DNA of 17,951 nt from JAVBOF01 sp031550915 (GCA_031550915.1 JAVBOF010000055.1:1-17951), one strand, 5' to 3'. Counted from the first letter of the stretch, positions 6,861 through 14,750 are shown. Numbers and translations: made by a program. The notes: a model not told the origin generated them from the sequence alone.

Positions 6861-7712
6861 TCACTTAATCCCGCTTAACCGGATCCCCTCCATAAGCTCT
6901 TTTTCTCCGTTGGCGAAAACGAGCAATATGGGTATCATATATATAACACTAGCGGCAAACGCAACGCCGATCGCTTGCGAATTGATCTGAAAGAAATACA
7001 GCGAAAGAGGAAGCTTGGACTTATCCGAAAGAAATATCAAAGGCTGCTCTATCATGTTCCAATTATCGATAAAGCAAAGGATAATAAGCGCGACTATGCT
7101 TGTTTTGCACATCGGGGCGGCAACATGGAAAAACGTCTGCCAAAGCCCTGCACCGTCAGATTTAGCGGCGTCAAAAAACGTTTTTGGTATCTGCTCCATA
7201 TGCTGGCGCAGCAAAAACACACCAAAGGTTGAAAATATTCCCGGCAAAATTATGCTCCAACGGTTATCCAAGAGCCCCAGCGTGTTTGCCGTAAGGTATG
7301 CGGGGACTAGCGTCACCTGGAAAGGCAAAAGCATAACGATTATATAAGCAAAGAAAAGCCATTCTTTATATTTGCTTTTAATAACTGTAAAGAAATACGC
7401 TGCCAATATGCTTACAATGACCTGGCCTATCACTATAGGAACTGTGAGTAAAATCGAATTCCAAAAATAATCCCAATAACGGTAGTTGTGCACCAACACG
7501 CTATTGTACTGTTCCATCGTTGCCTGAGCCGGTATAAGCTTCAACGCTTTATCCGTAATCGACGAGTCTATATACTGCTTTACCTGCCAGCCAGGCATAA
7601 AGCTATCCAGCACGGTTATTACCATAGGAAAAACCATGATCAAAAGCAGCACGGCAAGAATAGCGTATATTAAAGACCGTTTTATTCTTTTTTTGATTTT
7701 ATACTTTTTCAT
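6861..7712 (-). CDS. CUT1 sugar ABC transporter permease, MalG-like
   Basis: This is one of the two membrane channel subunits of the importer. The 283-residue protein has a basic N-terminus (MKKYKIKKRIKR) and about six hydrophobic segments. The conserved cytoplasmic EAA loop that docks the ATPase reads 'DAAKSDGAGLWQTFFHVAAPM' near residue 190-210. The pattern 'AILAVLLLIMVFPMVITVLDSF' at the N-terminus and the C-terminal 'KELMEGIRLSGIKG'-like ending (here GIRLSGIK) are typical of MalG-type permeases. The start is ATG 7712, preceded by GAAGGT; an in-frame start 30 bases earlier has no ribosome binding site. The gene begins 52 bases after the MalF-like gene ends. A HlyD-like gene follows after a 190-base gap. 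Confidence 0.93.
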   Translation of the reverse strand: MKKYKIKKRIKRSLIYAILAVLLLIMVFPMVITVLDSFMPGWQVKQYIDSSITDKALKLIPAQATMEQYNSVLVHNYRYWDYFWNSILLTVPIVIGQVIVSILAAYFFTVIKSKYKEWLFFAYIIVMLLPFQVTLVPAYLTANTLGLLDNRWSIILPGIFSTFGVFLLRQHMEQIPKTFFDAAKSDGAGLWQTFFHVAAPMCKTSIVALIILCFIDNWNMIEQPLIFLSDKSKLPLSLYFFQINSQAIGVAFAASVIYMIPILLVFANGEKELMEGIRLSGIK

Positions 7713-7764
7713 GCTACTACCTTCGGTCAAAATGGCAAGCAATCATATTTATTTTAATAAACTG

Positions 7765-8604
7765 TCAATTTTTCAGTTTTCTCTCGGTTCTTCGGTTGAT
7801 CATAAACATAATGAACAAAAAAGCTATCAGGACTATGGCTATGATAAAAGCTCCGGCTGTCAGCATAGAGTAATCACCGCGCGTATACATATTGTTCATA
7901 TAGTGCTGCAACATATACATGCTTTCATGCGGATATGGGCCAGCAATGAGGTATATTTCCCGGAACACCTTAAAGCAGTTGACTACAGAAAGCACCAGCA
8001 CAAAAAATATCGTTGGCCTAAGGCATGGCAACGTGATATGTAAAAAGCGCTTAGTTATGCCCGCTCCATCCATCGAAGCAGATTCATAATAGCTCGGCGG
8101 TATTTCACTAAGCCCGGCAAGATATAGTATCATCATATAGCCGAGATTTTTCCATAGAAAGATAAACGCAAGGGCCGCTAGCGACCAATTGCTGTTGAGT
8201 ATATCCACATCCCCAATGCCAATGAGCGAGAGAACACCATTGGCCGTTCCGTCAGGTGATAGCAAAATCGACCAAAACAGCGCGATGGATGCCACCGGTA
8301 CGACCATTGGAGATATATAAGAAAGCTTGAACAGCTTGCTTTTTTCGCCAAGCGCTTTTACTGCGTTCGCTACCAGAAGCGGAATTATAATGTTCAAAGG
8401 TACACATATAGCGAGAAATTTTATTGTGTTAATAAAAGCAAGTCGGAAAGCCTCATTTTTTAATGTTTTGCCAAAGTTTAAGAAGCTGAAAGCGCCGCCA
8501 TTGGAAAGCGCGTAAGAAAGGCTGCCAATAAACGGAATGAGAAAGAAGATAAGAAAACCTATTATACTTGGGACTATGAAGACATATATAGCCTTTTTGC
8601 GCAT
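7765..8604 (-). CDS. CUT1 sugar ABC transporter permease, MalF-like
   Basis: This is the first gene of the CUT1 import operon and the partner channel subunit. The 279 residues contain about six membrane segments, starting with 'IYVFIVPSIIGFLIFFLIP', a typical opening for MalF/UgpA permeases. The EAA loop reads 'YYESASMDGAGITKRFLHIT' followed by LP, with the invariant G. The start was placed at ATG 8604 (MRKKAIY) behind AAGGTGG. A GTG three codons upstream is possible but would overlap its own ribosome binding site. A strong predicted promoter lies about 47 bases upstream. No domain for sugar specificity is visible, since the receptor decides specificity. Confidence 0.93.
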   Translation of the reverse strand: MRKKAIYVFIVPSIIGFLIFFLIPFIGSLSYALSNGGAFSFLNFGKTLKNEAFRLAFINTIKFLAICVPLNIIIPLLVANAVKALGEKSKLFKLSYISPMVVPVASIALFWSILLSPDGTANGVLSLIGIGDVDILNSNWSLAALAFIFLWKNLGYMMILYLAGLSEIPPSYYESASMDGAGITKRFLHITLPCLRPTIFFVLVLSVVNCFKVFREIYLIAGPYPHESMYMLQHYMNNMYTRGDYSMLTAGAFIIAIVLIAFLFIMFMINRRTERKLKN

Positions 8605-8650
8605 GTCCACCACCTTGCGGGTGTAACTTTGTATAATCTTTATATAGATA

Positions 8651-8679
8651 ATTATAATAGCTGTAACATTTTATTTCAA
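8651..8679 (-). promoter_or_regulatory. Strong candidate promoter of the CUT1 operon
   Basis: On the minus strand, TTGAAA (8674-8679) and a perfect TATAAT (8651-8656) are separated by exactly 17 bases. Expected transcription start is about 40 bases before the MalF-like gene. A loose 5-bp inverted repeat (TTGCT 8706-8710, AGCAA 8720-8724) lies just upstream and could be an operator, without further support. Confidence 0.7.
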
Positions 8680-8725
8680 TCGAAAATTCTAAATATTGCC
8701 AGAAGTTGCTCGCTAAGGCAGCAAT

Positions 8726-8761
8726 ATAAGTAAAAGCCCGGTATTCGGGCCTTTTACTTAT
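8726..8761 (-). terminator. Intrinsic terminator of ddh-gnd
   Basis: ATAAGTAAAAGCCCG (8726-8740) pairs with CGGGCCTTTTACTTAT (8746-8761), with a 5-base loop and one bulged base. Read on the minus strand the GC core is followed by a T-rich arm. It lies 21 bases past the gnd stop and before the CUT1 promoter, separating the two transcription units. Confidence 0.75.
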
Positions 8762-8781
8762 GTACATTTTACTGATATTGA

Positions 8782-10227
8782 TCATGTAATGTATTGTGTA
8801 GATGTGGTCGATCCGCCTTTCCCGGTCCAATTGGTATGAAAAAACTCTCCATTTGCCTTGTCAACGCGCTCATATGTATGGGCGCCAAAGTAATCGCGTT
8901 GTGCCTGCAGCAGATTAGCCGGAAGGTTCCCGCACCGGAAGCCATCATAATATGCAAGTGCGCTGGAAAAACCGGGGGCCGGTAAGCCGTAAAGCGCTGA
9001 TTGGGAAACTATCTTCCGCCAGCCCGTTTGTATGGCGCCCATCTTCGATACGAAGTATTCATCCAAAAGCAATGAACCTAGGTTTGGATCCCTGAAATAC
9101 GCTTCGTTTATTTTATCGAGAAACGCGGACCGGATTATGCAGCCTCCTCGCCAAAGCAAGGCAATACTGCCGTAATCCAGCTTCCATCCGTATGTTTTTG
9201 CAGCGGCATTCAGCAGATCAAAGCCCTGTGCGTAGGATACTATTTTTGAAGCAAACAGCGCGTCCCTGATATCATCGATGGAGATATCCATTTTCACCGC
9301 GGCACCGGTATCCTGCCCCTTCAGTATATTTGCAGCTTGCAGCCTTTGGTTTTTCATTGCGGAAAGGCATCTCGCGAAAACCGCTTCGCCTATCAATGTA
9401 AGAGGAACGCCTTCTTCAGCTGCTGCAACGACCGCCCATTTACCCGTGCCCTTTTGTCCCGCTACATCGAGTATTTTGTCTACTACCGGCTTTCCATCGG
9501 TATCTTGATAACCCAGTATATCCGCCGTTATTTCGATGAGGTAGCTGTCAAGATCACCCTTGTTCCATTCACGGAACACTTGTTCCATCTGTTTTGACGT
9601 CATTCCCAGCCCATCACGCATTATATGGTAGGCTTCGCATATCAACTGCATATCGCCATATTCTATACCGTTATGTACCATCTTTACAAAATGACCGGCG
9701 CCATCCGCCCCAATCCAACTGCAGCAGGCCGTATTATTGACCTTTGCCGCTATCTTCGTAAATATCGGTTCTATATGACGCCAAGCTGCGAAAGTACCGC
9801 CGGGCATAAGGCTGGGGCCGTTCAAAGCGCCTTCTTCTCCGCCGGAAACCCCTGAGGCCACAAAAAACATGCCTTTGTCCTCTACATACTTTGTACGCCT
9901 GATGGAATCCTGAAAATGGGAGTTTCCACCGTCAATTATGATATCTCCTGCGCTTAAAAACGGGATCAAAGCATCTATCATATCGTCCACTGCCTGGCCG
10001 GATTTTATCATCAGCACGATTATCCGCGGGCTTTTTAAGCTTTCAACAAATTCACCCATGCTGTAGGTTCCTACTATTTGCAGGCCTTTTCCCCTGCCTT
10101 CTTTAAAGCGTTTAACTTTGTTTGTATCCCGGTTGAACACAGCAACGGTGAAATCCTTATCCGCCATATTAAGCACCAGGTTTTCGCCCATTACAGCTAA
10201 ACCGATAAGACCAATATCCGCTTTCAT
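8782..10227 (-). CDS. gnd: 6-phosphogluconate dehydrogenase, decarboxylating
   Basis: This cytoplasmic enzyme oxidises and decarboxylates 6-phosphogluconate to ribulose 5-phosphate, making NADPH in the oxidative pentose phosphate pathway. The 481-residue length matches the long dimeric type. Seen motifs: dinucleotide loop GLAVMG at 9-14, NADP-type NRDT at 32-35, VSGGEEGA at 127-134, and the catalytic stretch with Lys182, His185, Asn186, Glu189 and Tyr190. Also present are the substrate helix 'KGTGKWAVVAAAEEGVPLTL' and the C-terminal 'RDYFGAHTYERVD...FFHTNW', which reaches into the partner subunit. The start ATG follows GGAAAGG. The gene begins 37 bases after ddh and ends 21 bases before a terminator, so the two are very likely co-transcribed. 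No zwf is seen in the window. Confidence 0.97.
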   Translation of the reverse strand: MKADIGLIGLAVMGENLVLNMADKDFTVAVFNRDTNKVKRFKEGRGKGLQIVGTYSMGEFVESLKSPRIIVLMIKSGQAVDDMIDALIPFLSAGDIIIDGGNSHFQDSIRRTKYVEDKGMFFVASGVSGGEEGALNGPSLMPGGTFAAWRHIEPIFTKIAAKVNNTACCSWIGADGAGHFVKMVHNGIEYGDMQLICEAYHIMRDGLGMTSKQMEQVFREWNKGDLDSYLIEITADILGYQDTDGKPVVDKILDVAGQKGTGKWAVVAAAEEGVPLTLIGEAVFARCLSAMKNQRLQAANILKGQDTGAAVKMDISIDDIRDALFASKIVSYAQGFDLLNAAAKTYGWKLDYGSIALLWRGGCIIRSAFLDKINEAYFRDPNLGSLLLDEYFVSKMGAIQTGWRKIVSQSALYGLPAPGFSSALAYYDGFRCGNLPANLLQAQRDYFGAHTYERVDKANGEFFHTNWTGKGGSTTSTQYIT

Positions 10228-10264
10228 ATCAATAACCTTTCCGATAAAGCAATTTGCACTCCGA

Positions 10265-11239
10265 CTAAAGTAGTTTTCCTAATTGCTCTCTCTGATCCAT
10301 CGAAAGGAGATAAGAGAGCGGAACGTCAAAAACTGATTTTGCTCCGCGTATGCCTTCCTTTGCCATTTTTACGGCTGCGCGGGCGTAAGCGACCAACACA
10401 GAAGCCGTAAATTCGGGGTTTGAATCTAGTCTTAGCGAGAATTCTACTACCTGCGAGTTTCCGCCAGTCTTTCCGCTCCTGATAACGAATCCCCCATGGG
10501 GCATTTTTGAGTGCTTCTCCTTTAGCTCTTCCAGCGATATGAAATTGACGACCGTGTCATACTCATCAAAATAGTTTGGCATTGTTTTGATGTCCTGTTC
10601 TATCTTGCCTTTATCCGCATCCGGCTTTGCAACAACAAAGCATTCTCTTAAATGCTTTTCTCTGGTGCCAAGCTGCGGATTGGTCCCACCACGTACGGCA
10701 GCGATCGCGCTCTCGACGGGCACGGTGTACTGGATGGCGTCAAGCACTCCTTCCACCCGCCTTATGGCGTCGGAATGGCCCTGCGAAACTCCCCTGCCCC
10801 AAAAAGTATAGCTCTCCCCTTCCGGCAAAACCGCAAGGGTCATAAGCCTGTGCATAGAAAACAATCCCGGATCCCACCCGACGGATATAATCGAAACCGT
10901 ATCTTTAGCGGCAGCATCGATCTTCTCAAAATATTCCGGTATCTTTGCGTGCGTATCAAAACTGTCCACCGTATTAAAATCCTTGGCGAACAAAGGCCCC
11001 TGCTCCGGCAAGTCCTTTGCAGAACCGCCGCAAAGGATCATAACGTCAATATCGTTTTTATATTTTATTGCGTCGTCTATATGCGCAATTTTCACTCCCT
11101 GCGTTTCGGTCTTAACGTCCAGCGGATTCCTTCGTGTAAACACAGCAGCTAAATCCATATCTTTGCTTGCTTTGACAGCAAGTTCAACTCCCCTGCCCAC
11201 ATTTCCATAGCCAACAATACCAACCCTAATCATTTCCAT
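10265..11239 (-). CDS. ddh: meso-Diaminopimelate dehydrogenase
   Basis: This enzyme makes meso-diaminopimelate in one step from tetrahydrodipicolinate, ammonium and NADPH, bypassing the acyl-blocked branches of lysine synthesis. The product feeds lysine and peptidoglycan. The 324 residues are the usual length. Landmarks are the N-terminal dinucleotide loop GYGNVGRG at 10-17, 'LCGGSAKDLPEQGP', 'SVGWDPGLFSMHR' and 'RGVSQGHSDAIRRVEGV', which are strongly characteristic. The start ATG at 11239 has AGGAG six bases upstream; a second Met two codons later is less well placed. The gene is first in the ddh-gnd unit. The ordinary family role is anabolic. Reverse use as a DAP-degrading enzyme is possible in principle but nothing here suggests it. 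Confidence 0.96.
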   Translation of the reverse strand: MEMIRVGIVGYGNVGRGVELAVKASKDMDLAAVFTRRNPLDVKTETQGVKIAHIDDAIKYKNDIDVMILCGGSAKDLPEQGPLFAKDFNTVDSFDTHAKIPEYFEKIDAAAKDTVSIISVGWDPGLFSMHRLMTLAVLPEGESYTFWGRGVSQGHSDAIRRVEGVLDAIQYTVPVESAIAAVRGGTNPQLGTREKHLRECFVVAKPDADKGKIEQDIKTMPNYFDEYDTVVNFISLEELKEKHSKMPHGGFVIRSGKTGGNSQVVEFSLRLDSNPEFTASVLVAYARAAVKMAKEGIRGAKSVFDVPLSYLLSMDQREQLGKLL

Positions 11240-11271
11240 AGTCTTCTCCTAATATAATATAAGTCTATTTA

Positions 11272-11300
11272 ATTTTACTATAATGTCAGCTTTACAACAA
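11272..11300 (-). promoter_or_regulatory. Weak candidate promoter for ddh-gnd
   Basis: TTGTTG (11295-11300) and TAAAAT (11272-11277) on the minus strand are 17 bases apart. The -10 box is good and the -35 box poor. It would give a leader of about 25-30 bases. No other candidate in 11240-11442 is clearly better. Confidence 0.35.
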
Positions 11301-11442
11301 TTATCTAATTGCAGAAACGCCTACTTTTTACTTTAACGTTTTTGCCTGTTTCCCGTAACCCCTCTGTTAACGAGCTTTCCGGCACCACGTATTTGTTTTT
11401 TTGACCAAATGATCACCAAAAAGCGAATATGTTTTTGGCATA

Positions 11443-11483
11443 AAAAAGCAGCCTGCAAATTTAATTGCAAGCCGCTGCTTTTT
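11443..11483 (-). terminator. Intrinsic terminator of the GntR gene, possibly bidirectional
   Basis: AAAAAGCAGC (11443-11452) and GCTGCTTTTT (11474-11483) are perfect complements, with a second inner stem TGCAA/TTGCA. On the minus strand it follows the regulator stop by 11 bases and ends in a T-run; the symmetry allows termination on both strands. A second small hairpin (CCAAAAA 11416-11422, TTTTTGG 11432-11438) is adjacent. Confidence 0.8.
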
Positions 11484-11493
11484 GAATACATAT

Positions 11494-12201
11494 TTATATA
11501 AACGAATCGGAATCCTCAAAAAACCCGGCTTCTCCGTCCTTATCTATACCATAAAACCCTATCATATGGTTCCTCAGCCTCTTAATTGCCTCTGTTTCAT
11601 TCCTCTCCATCAACGCGTCCATAATTCGGTAATGATCCTGGATATCCGGCAAACTAGTAGAGGGGTTTTCGTCGATCTTCATCATCAAGAAAAAATGCAC
11701 TTTCAGCACAAGGCTTTTTTGAATATTCAAAAGGTATTTGTTCAAGCCGATTTTGCTGAGTTCTATATGGAATGCCAAATCTCTTTTTATCCTTTCGTTG
11801 ACATCTCCGCTTTTTTCTGCTTCTACGCACTCATCGATTATTTTGCGCAGTCGGATAAAATCAGCATTACTGCCATTCCGTATAGCAAGCCTTACGGCTA
11901 AAGAATCCAATGATATTCTGACGGTCGCCAGCTGGACTATATCTTCATCATTAAAAGTGGCGACCTCCGAAAACCTTCTTGGGTGGATTACGACCAAACC
12001 CTCGTTTGAAAGGCGGCGCAGGGCTTCACGTACGGGTGTACGGCTTATCCCCAGTTGCTCCACTATGCTGGCTTCCGGTATTTTTTGCCCGCTTTTTATC
12101 TGAAGGGACAAAATCATATCGCGAATATATCTATAAACATGTGGAGCTAAGTCGCCAGCGTCATTTTTTACTTCTATCCTTGTCTTTGATTCTTTTTCCA
12201 T
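11494..12201 (-). CDS. GntR-family transcriptional regulator, FCD (FadR-type) subfamily
   Basis: This should be a dimeric DNA-binding protein that senses a small carboxylate or sugar-related ligand. Residues about 18-85 form the winged helix-turn-helix, with the GntR signature 'GISRTPVREALRRLSNEGLV' at 51-70. Residues about 90-220 form the all-helical FCD ligand domain. The expected metal-binding set is visible: Asp141 and His145 (DLAFH), His190 (QDHYR) and His212 (RNHM). So the domain probably binds a divalent metal and an acidic ligand. Length 235 is normal. The gene is divergent from the alcohol dehydrogenase/CUT2 operon across a 237-bp control region with two GTATAC-centred sites, which makes that operon and itself the likely targets. 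Start ATG 12201; its ribosome binding site is weak (AGGGGCG about 10 bases upstream). Confidence 0.92.
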   Translation of the reverse strand: MEKESKTRIEVKNDAGDLAPHVYRYIRDMILSLQIKSGQKIPEASIVEQLGISRTPVREALRRLSNEGLVVIHPRRFSEVATFNDEDIVQLATVRISLDSLAVRLAIRNGSNADFIRLRKIIDECVEAEKSGDVNERIKRDLAFHIELSKIGLNKYLLNIQKSLVLKVHFFLMMKIDENPSTSLPDIQDHYRIMDALMERNETEAIKRLRNHMIGFYGIDKDGEAGFFEDSDSFI

Positions 12202-12276
12202 TTATCTTTCGCCCCTCTGAGCGAATCCACCTCCTGTTCAAAGATATGTTCCTAATTGATTTTAATTATTGTTAAC

Positions 12277-12305
12277 ATGATATCATAAGATACAAATAAT
12301 GTCTA
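12277..12305 (-). promoter_or_regulatory. Candidate sigma-A promoter for the GntR gene
   Basis: TAGACA (12300-12305) and TATCAT (12277-12282) on the minus strand are separated by 17 bases, each box one mismatch from consensus. A GTATAC-centred site lies directly upstream of the -35 box, which suggests autoregulation. Confidence 0.6.
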
Positions 12306-12307
12306 GA

Positions 12308-12323
12308 AAAAAGTATACATTAA
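12308..12323. promoter_or_regulatory. Candidate GntR operator 1 (GTATAC-centred)
   Basis: AAAAAGTATACATTAA is an imperfect palindrome sharing AGTATAC with operator 2, whose centre is 60 bases away. It abuts the -35 box of the predicted regulator promoter. FCD-type GntR proteins are known to favour short palindromes of this general kind. Assignment is inference. Confidence 0.45.
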
Positions 12324-12350
12324 AAATAAATTGAATTTCTAAAATATGTA

Positions 12351-12379
12351 TTGACAACAATTTATATAAATAGTATACT
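12351..12379 (+). promoter_or_regulatory. Strong promoter of the alcohol dehydrogenase/CUT2 operon
   Basis: A perfect TTGACA (12351-12356) is followed after 17 bases by TATACT (12374-12379), one mismatch from TATAAT. The ADH start codon is about 55 bases downstream of the expected transcription start. The -10 box lies inside a 16-bp perfect palindrome, so a bound repressor would block RNA polymerase. Confidence 0.75.
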
Positions 12380-12383
12380 ATTT
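12368..12383. promoter_or_regulatory. Candidate GntR operator 2, perfect 16-bp palindrome over the -10 box
   Basis: AAATAGTATACTATTT is its own reverse complement and covers the -10 box of the operon promoter. Together with the related site at 12308-12323 it makes a two-site arrangement in the divergent region beside the GntR gene. Binding by that regulator is inferred from position and symmetry only. Confidence 0.6.
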
Positions 12384-12438
12384 TTCAACATAGTATTATC
12401 GATTCCAAGCATACAATTTAATATAAGGAGGATCAACC

Positions 12439-13599
12439 ATGTCGATTGGATGTTTCAGTTTCAACATGCCTGTTCGAATTGAATTTGGCGAAGGCGTCAT
12501 CAACAAAGCCGCCGATGAAATCATTGCCCTCGGATGTGCCCGGCCGCTTATCGTGACGGACAAAGGCGTTATTAACGCTGGTATTCTCGCGCCGATAATT
12601 AAATCTTTGGAAAGCAAATCTCTTCCTATAGTAATATATGATGAAGTTGTCGGCAATCCCACTGATACAAATGTTGCGGATGGTATAAATGCGTACAAAT
12701 CCGGCGATTGCGATTCGCTCATAGCTGTCGGCGGAGGCAGTTCTATGGATGCCGCAAAGGCTATCGGCTTAGTTATGCTAAACGGAGGCAACATCAGGGA
12801 ATACGATCAGGATAACGGCAAAACACGGCCCGGCCCTAAAGGTATCCCTCCGATGATAACAGTACCTACTACTGCAGGTACCGGAAGCGAAGTCACTCCG
12901 TTTGCAGTCATCACCGATACGTCCAGGCATTGGAAAATGAGTATCACGCCCGGTTTTGCAAAGGTAGCTTTGATCGATCCGCTTATGACTACCAGCATGC
13001 CTTCATCTCTGGCTGCCGCGACCGGTATGGATGCGCTGACCCATGCTATTGAAGCTTATATGACCAAAAAGACAAACATTATGGCAGATTTCATCAATCT
13101 TTATGCCATAGAAATGATTTCAAAATACCTGAGAAGGTCAGTAGCCAACGGGCACGACGTCGAAGCCCGTGCATATGTTTTACTCGGCAATTCGCTTGCG
13201 GGAGTCGGTTTCCAGCAGGTTGGCCTTGGCTCAGTCCATGCCCTGGCCCATATGTTGGGCGGACAGCTGAACGTTCCCCACGGCGTAGGCAACGCGATGT
13301 TACTGCCATATGTTATGGAATTTAATATGATAGCCCGTACGGAAAGGCTTGCGGATATCGCTATTGCTATGGGCGAGTCAATCGATGGATTATCCGCACG
13401 GGACGCTGCCTTAAAAGCGATAGAGGCCGTCAAGCACCTCTCCTCCGATATAGGAATACCGCGTATTCGCGACGTTGGATGTAAGGAAGAAGATCTTGCA
13501 CACTATGCCGAACTCGCGATGAGTGACGGAAACACTCTCAACAATCCAAGGATAACCAGCAAAGAAGCTTACCACGCTATATACAAAAAAGCATATTGA
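12439..13599 (+). CDS. Iron-containing (type III) alcohol dehydrogenase
   Basis: This cytoplasmic NAD(P)-dependent enzyme interconverts an alcohol (or polyol, or hydroxy acid) and the aldehyde or ketone. The 386 residues are the normal length. The N-terminal dinucleotide domain has 'GGGSSMDAAKAIG' at 98-110 and 'PTTAGTGSEVTPFAV' at 143-157. The C-terminal domain supplies the iron site: Asp198, His202, His267 and His281, with His271 nearby, in the typical 'GMDALTHAIEAY' and 'VHALAHMLGG...PHGVGNA' contexts. AAGGAGG lies 7 bases before ATG 12439. It is the first gene of the CUT2 operon, so its substrate is plausibly the imported compound or a product of it. The family covers butanol, 1,3-propanediol, lactaldehyde and other dehydrogenases, and sequence reading does not decide among them. 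Confidence 0.94.
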   Translation: MSIGCFSFNMPVRIEFGEGVINKAADEIIALGCARPLIVTDKGVINAGILAPIIKSLESKSLPIVIYDEVVGNPTDTNVADGINAYKSGDCDSLIAVGGGSSMDAAKAIGLVMLNGGNIREYDQDNGKTRPGPKGIPPMITVPTTAGTGSEVTPFAVITDTSRHWKMSITPGFAKVALIDPLMTTSMPSSLAAATGMDALTHAIEAYMTKKTNIMADFINLYAIEMISKYLRRSVANGHDVEARAYVLLGNSLAGVGFQQVGLGSVHALAHMLGGQLNVPHGVGNAMLLPYVMEFNMIARTERLADIAIAMGESIDGLSARDAALKAIEAVKHLSSDIGIPRIRDVGCKEEDLAHYAELAMSDGNTLNNPRITSKEAYHAIYKKAY

Positions 13600-13652
13600 T
13601 TTGTTTTACTAGCTTAACCAAAGCTAAAAAAATAAGGGAGGAATCAAAAAAG

Positions 13653-14720
13653 ATGAACAAGAAAGTAATTATTTCTTTGATCGTCGCATTAACAATGGTA
13701 TTGTCACTTGGTCTCGCTGCATGCTCGCAGCCTGCCGCGCAGGCTTCCGAGGCGCCTGTATCCCAGGCCCCGGCTTCCGAAGCAGCTCCTGCTTCCGAAG
13801 AAGCGCCTGCTTCTGAGGCTCCCGCGTCTGATGCAGCCCCGGCCTCCGATGCCGCTAAAACTGCAAAAGATCCAAAAGACATGGTTTTTGGCGCAGTACA
13901 CATGTCCCTCGGAAACCCACACTTCGTACTTTGGAGTGAAGGCCTTCATGAAGTTATCGATGCCAAAGGCGGCAAGTTGATTGAAGCTGATTCCCAGTTC
14001 GACGCGAACAAACAACTTACCCAGGTTGAAGATATGATACAGCAGAAATGTGATGTCATATTGATAAGCCCAGTAGACAGCAAAGGCATTAAACCCGCTC
14101 TGGAAGCATGCCAAAAGGCCGGCATCCCTGTAATAATCATGGACGTTGAAGCCGCTGACGAAGACCTTGTAACAAGCACTGTTGCAACGGATAATGTTAG
14201 CGCTGGCAAGCTGCTTGCAGAAGCCATGCTCAAAGAAGTTGGCGATAAAGGCGCTTCCATTGGTGTTATAGACCTTTCTATCTCCGACACGGTGAGGAGA
14301 AGGACAGAAGGCTTCGAATCTGTTATGAAGGATCATCCGGAAATCAAGGTCGTCCAAAGGCAGGATGCAGACCCGACAGTTGAAGCCGCTCTTCCGGTAA
14401 TGGAAAACTATCTGCAGTCCAACCCCGAAATCACACAGATGTTCTGCATCAATGATATGCAGGCATTAGGAGCACTTTCCGCATGCGAAGGCGCAAAACG
14501 CACCGATATCAAGATATATGGAATAGACGGATCCCAGGATGCCATGAAGAAGATCAAGGAAGGCAAACTGATGGGCACATCCGCTCAGTTCCCCAAGAAG
14601 ATGGGCACTATAGCTGCTGATTACTGCTACAAGATCGCAAACGGCGAATCGGTAGAAAAGAAAACTTTGGTTCCATCCGAATGGATAAACAAGGACAATG
14701 TTGACCAGTTTCTGAAATAG
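13653..14720 (+). CDS. CUT2 sugar-binding lipoprotein (ribose-type, RbsB-like)
   Basis: This is the lipid-anchored receptor of the CUT2 importer. The start ATG 13653 (MNKKVIISLIVALTMVLSLG) follows GGGAGG by 11 bases; a longer reading from 13596 lacks a signal peptide at its N-terminus. The lipobox LAAC gives lipidated Cys24. Residues 25-73 are a low-complexity Ala/Ser/Pro/Glu linker. The type-1 periplasmic binding fold follows, with 'DVILISPVDSKGI', 'TVATDNVSAGK', 'MFCINDMQALGAL' and 'KIYGIDGSQDAMKKIKEGKL'. These align by eye with ribose-binding proteins. However, the ribose-contacting 'D-R' after the third strand reads MDVEAA here, so ribose is not assured. Total 355 residues. The gene follows the ADH stop by 53 bases and is separated from the ATPase gene by a GC-rich hairpin. 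Confidence 0.92.
   Translation: MNKKVIISLIVALTMVLSLGLAACSQPAAQASEAPVSQAPASEAAPASEEAPASEAPASDAAPASDAAKTAKDPKDMVFGAVHMSLGNPHFVLWSEGLHEVIDAKGGKLIEADSQFDANKQLTQVEDMIQQKCDVILISPVDSKGIKPALEACQKAGIPVIIMDVEAADEDLVTSTVATDNVSAGKLLAEAMLKEVGDKGASIGVIDLSISDTVRRRTEGFESVMKDHPEIKVVQRQDADPTVEAALPVMENYLQSNPEITQMFCINDMQALGALSACEGAKRTDIKIYGIDGSQDAMKKIKEGKLMGTSAQFPKKMGTIAADYCYKIANGESVEKKTLVPSEWINKDNVDQFLK
13725..13871 (+). repeat. Ala/Ser/Pro/Glu-rich linker with degenerate in-frame tandem repeats
   Basis: Codons 25-73 of the binding lipoprotein repeat the theme APASEA/APASDA several times, with related DNA units such as GCTTCCGAAGCAGCTCCT and GCTTCCGAAGAAGCGCCT. It probably acts as a flexible tether between the lipid anchor and the binding fold. 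Repeat number may vary between strains by slippage. Confidence 0.6.
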
Positions 14721-14750
14721 TATAATATTTGGCATTCATTAGTTATATCT

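Noticed and set aside
13596..13652. Longer N-terminus for the CUT2 receptor beginning at the ADH stop
   Set aside because: It would bury the signal peptide; GGGAGG precedes the ATG at 13653.
13704..14357. Minus-strand open frame of about 217 codons
   Set aside because: It is antisense to the CUT2 receptor. The Arg/Gly/Ser-rich end mirrors the repeat-coded linker, and there is no start signal.
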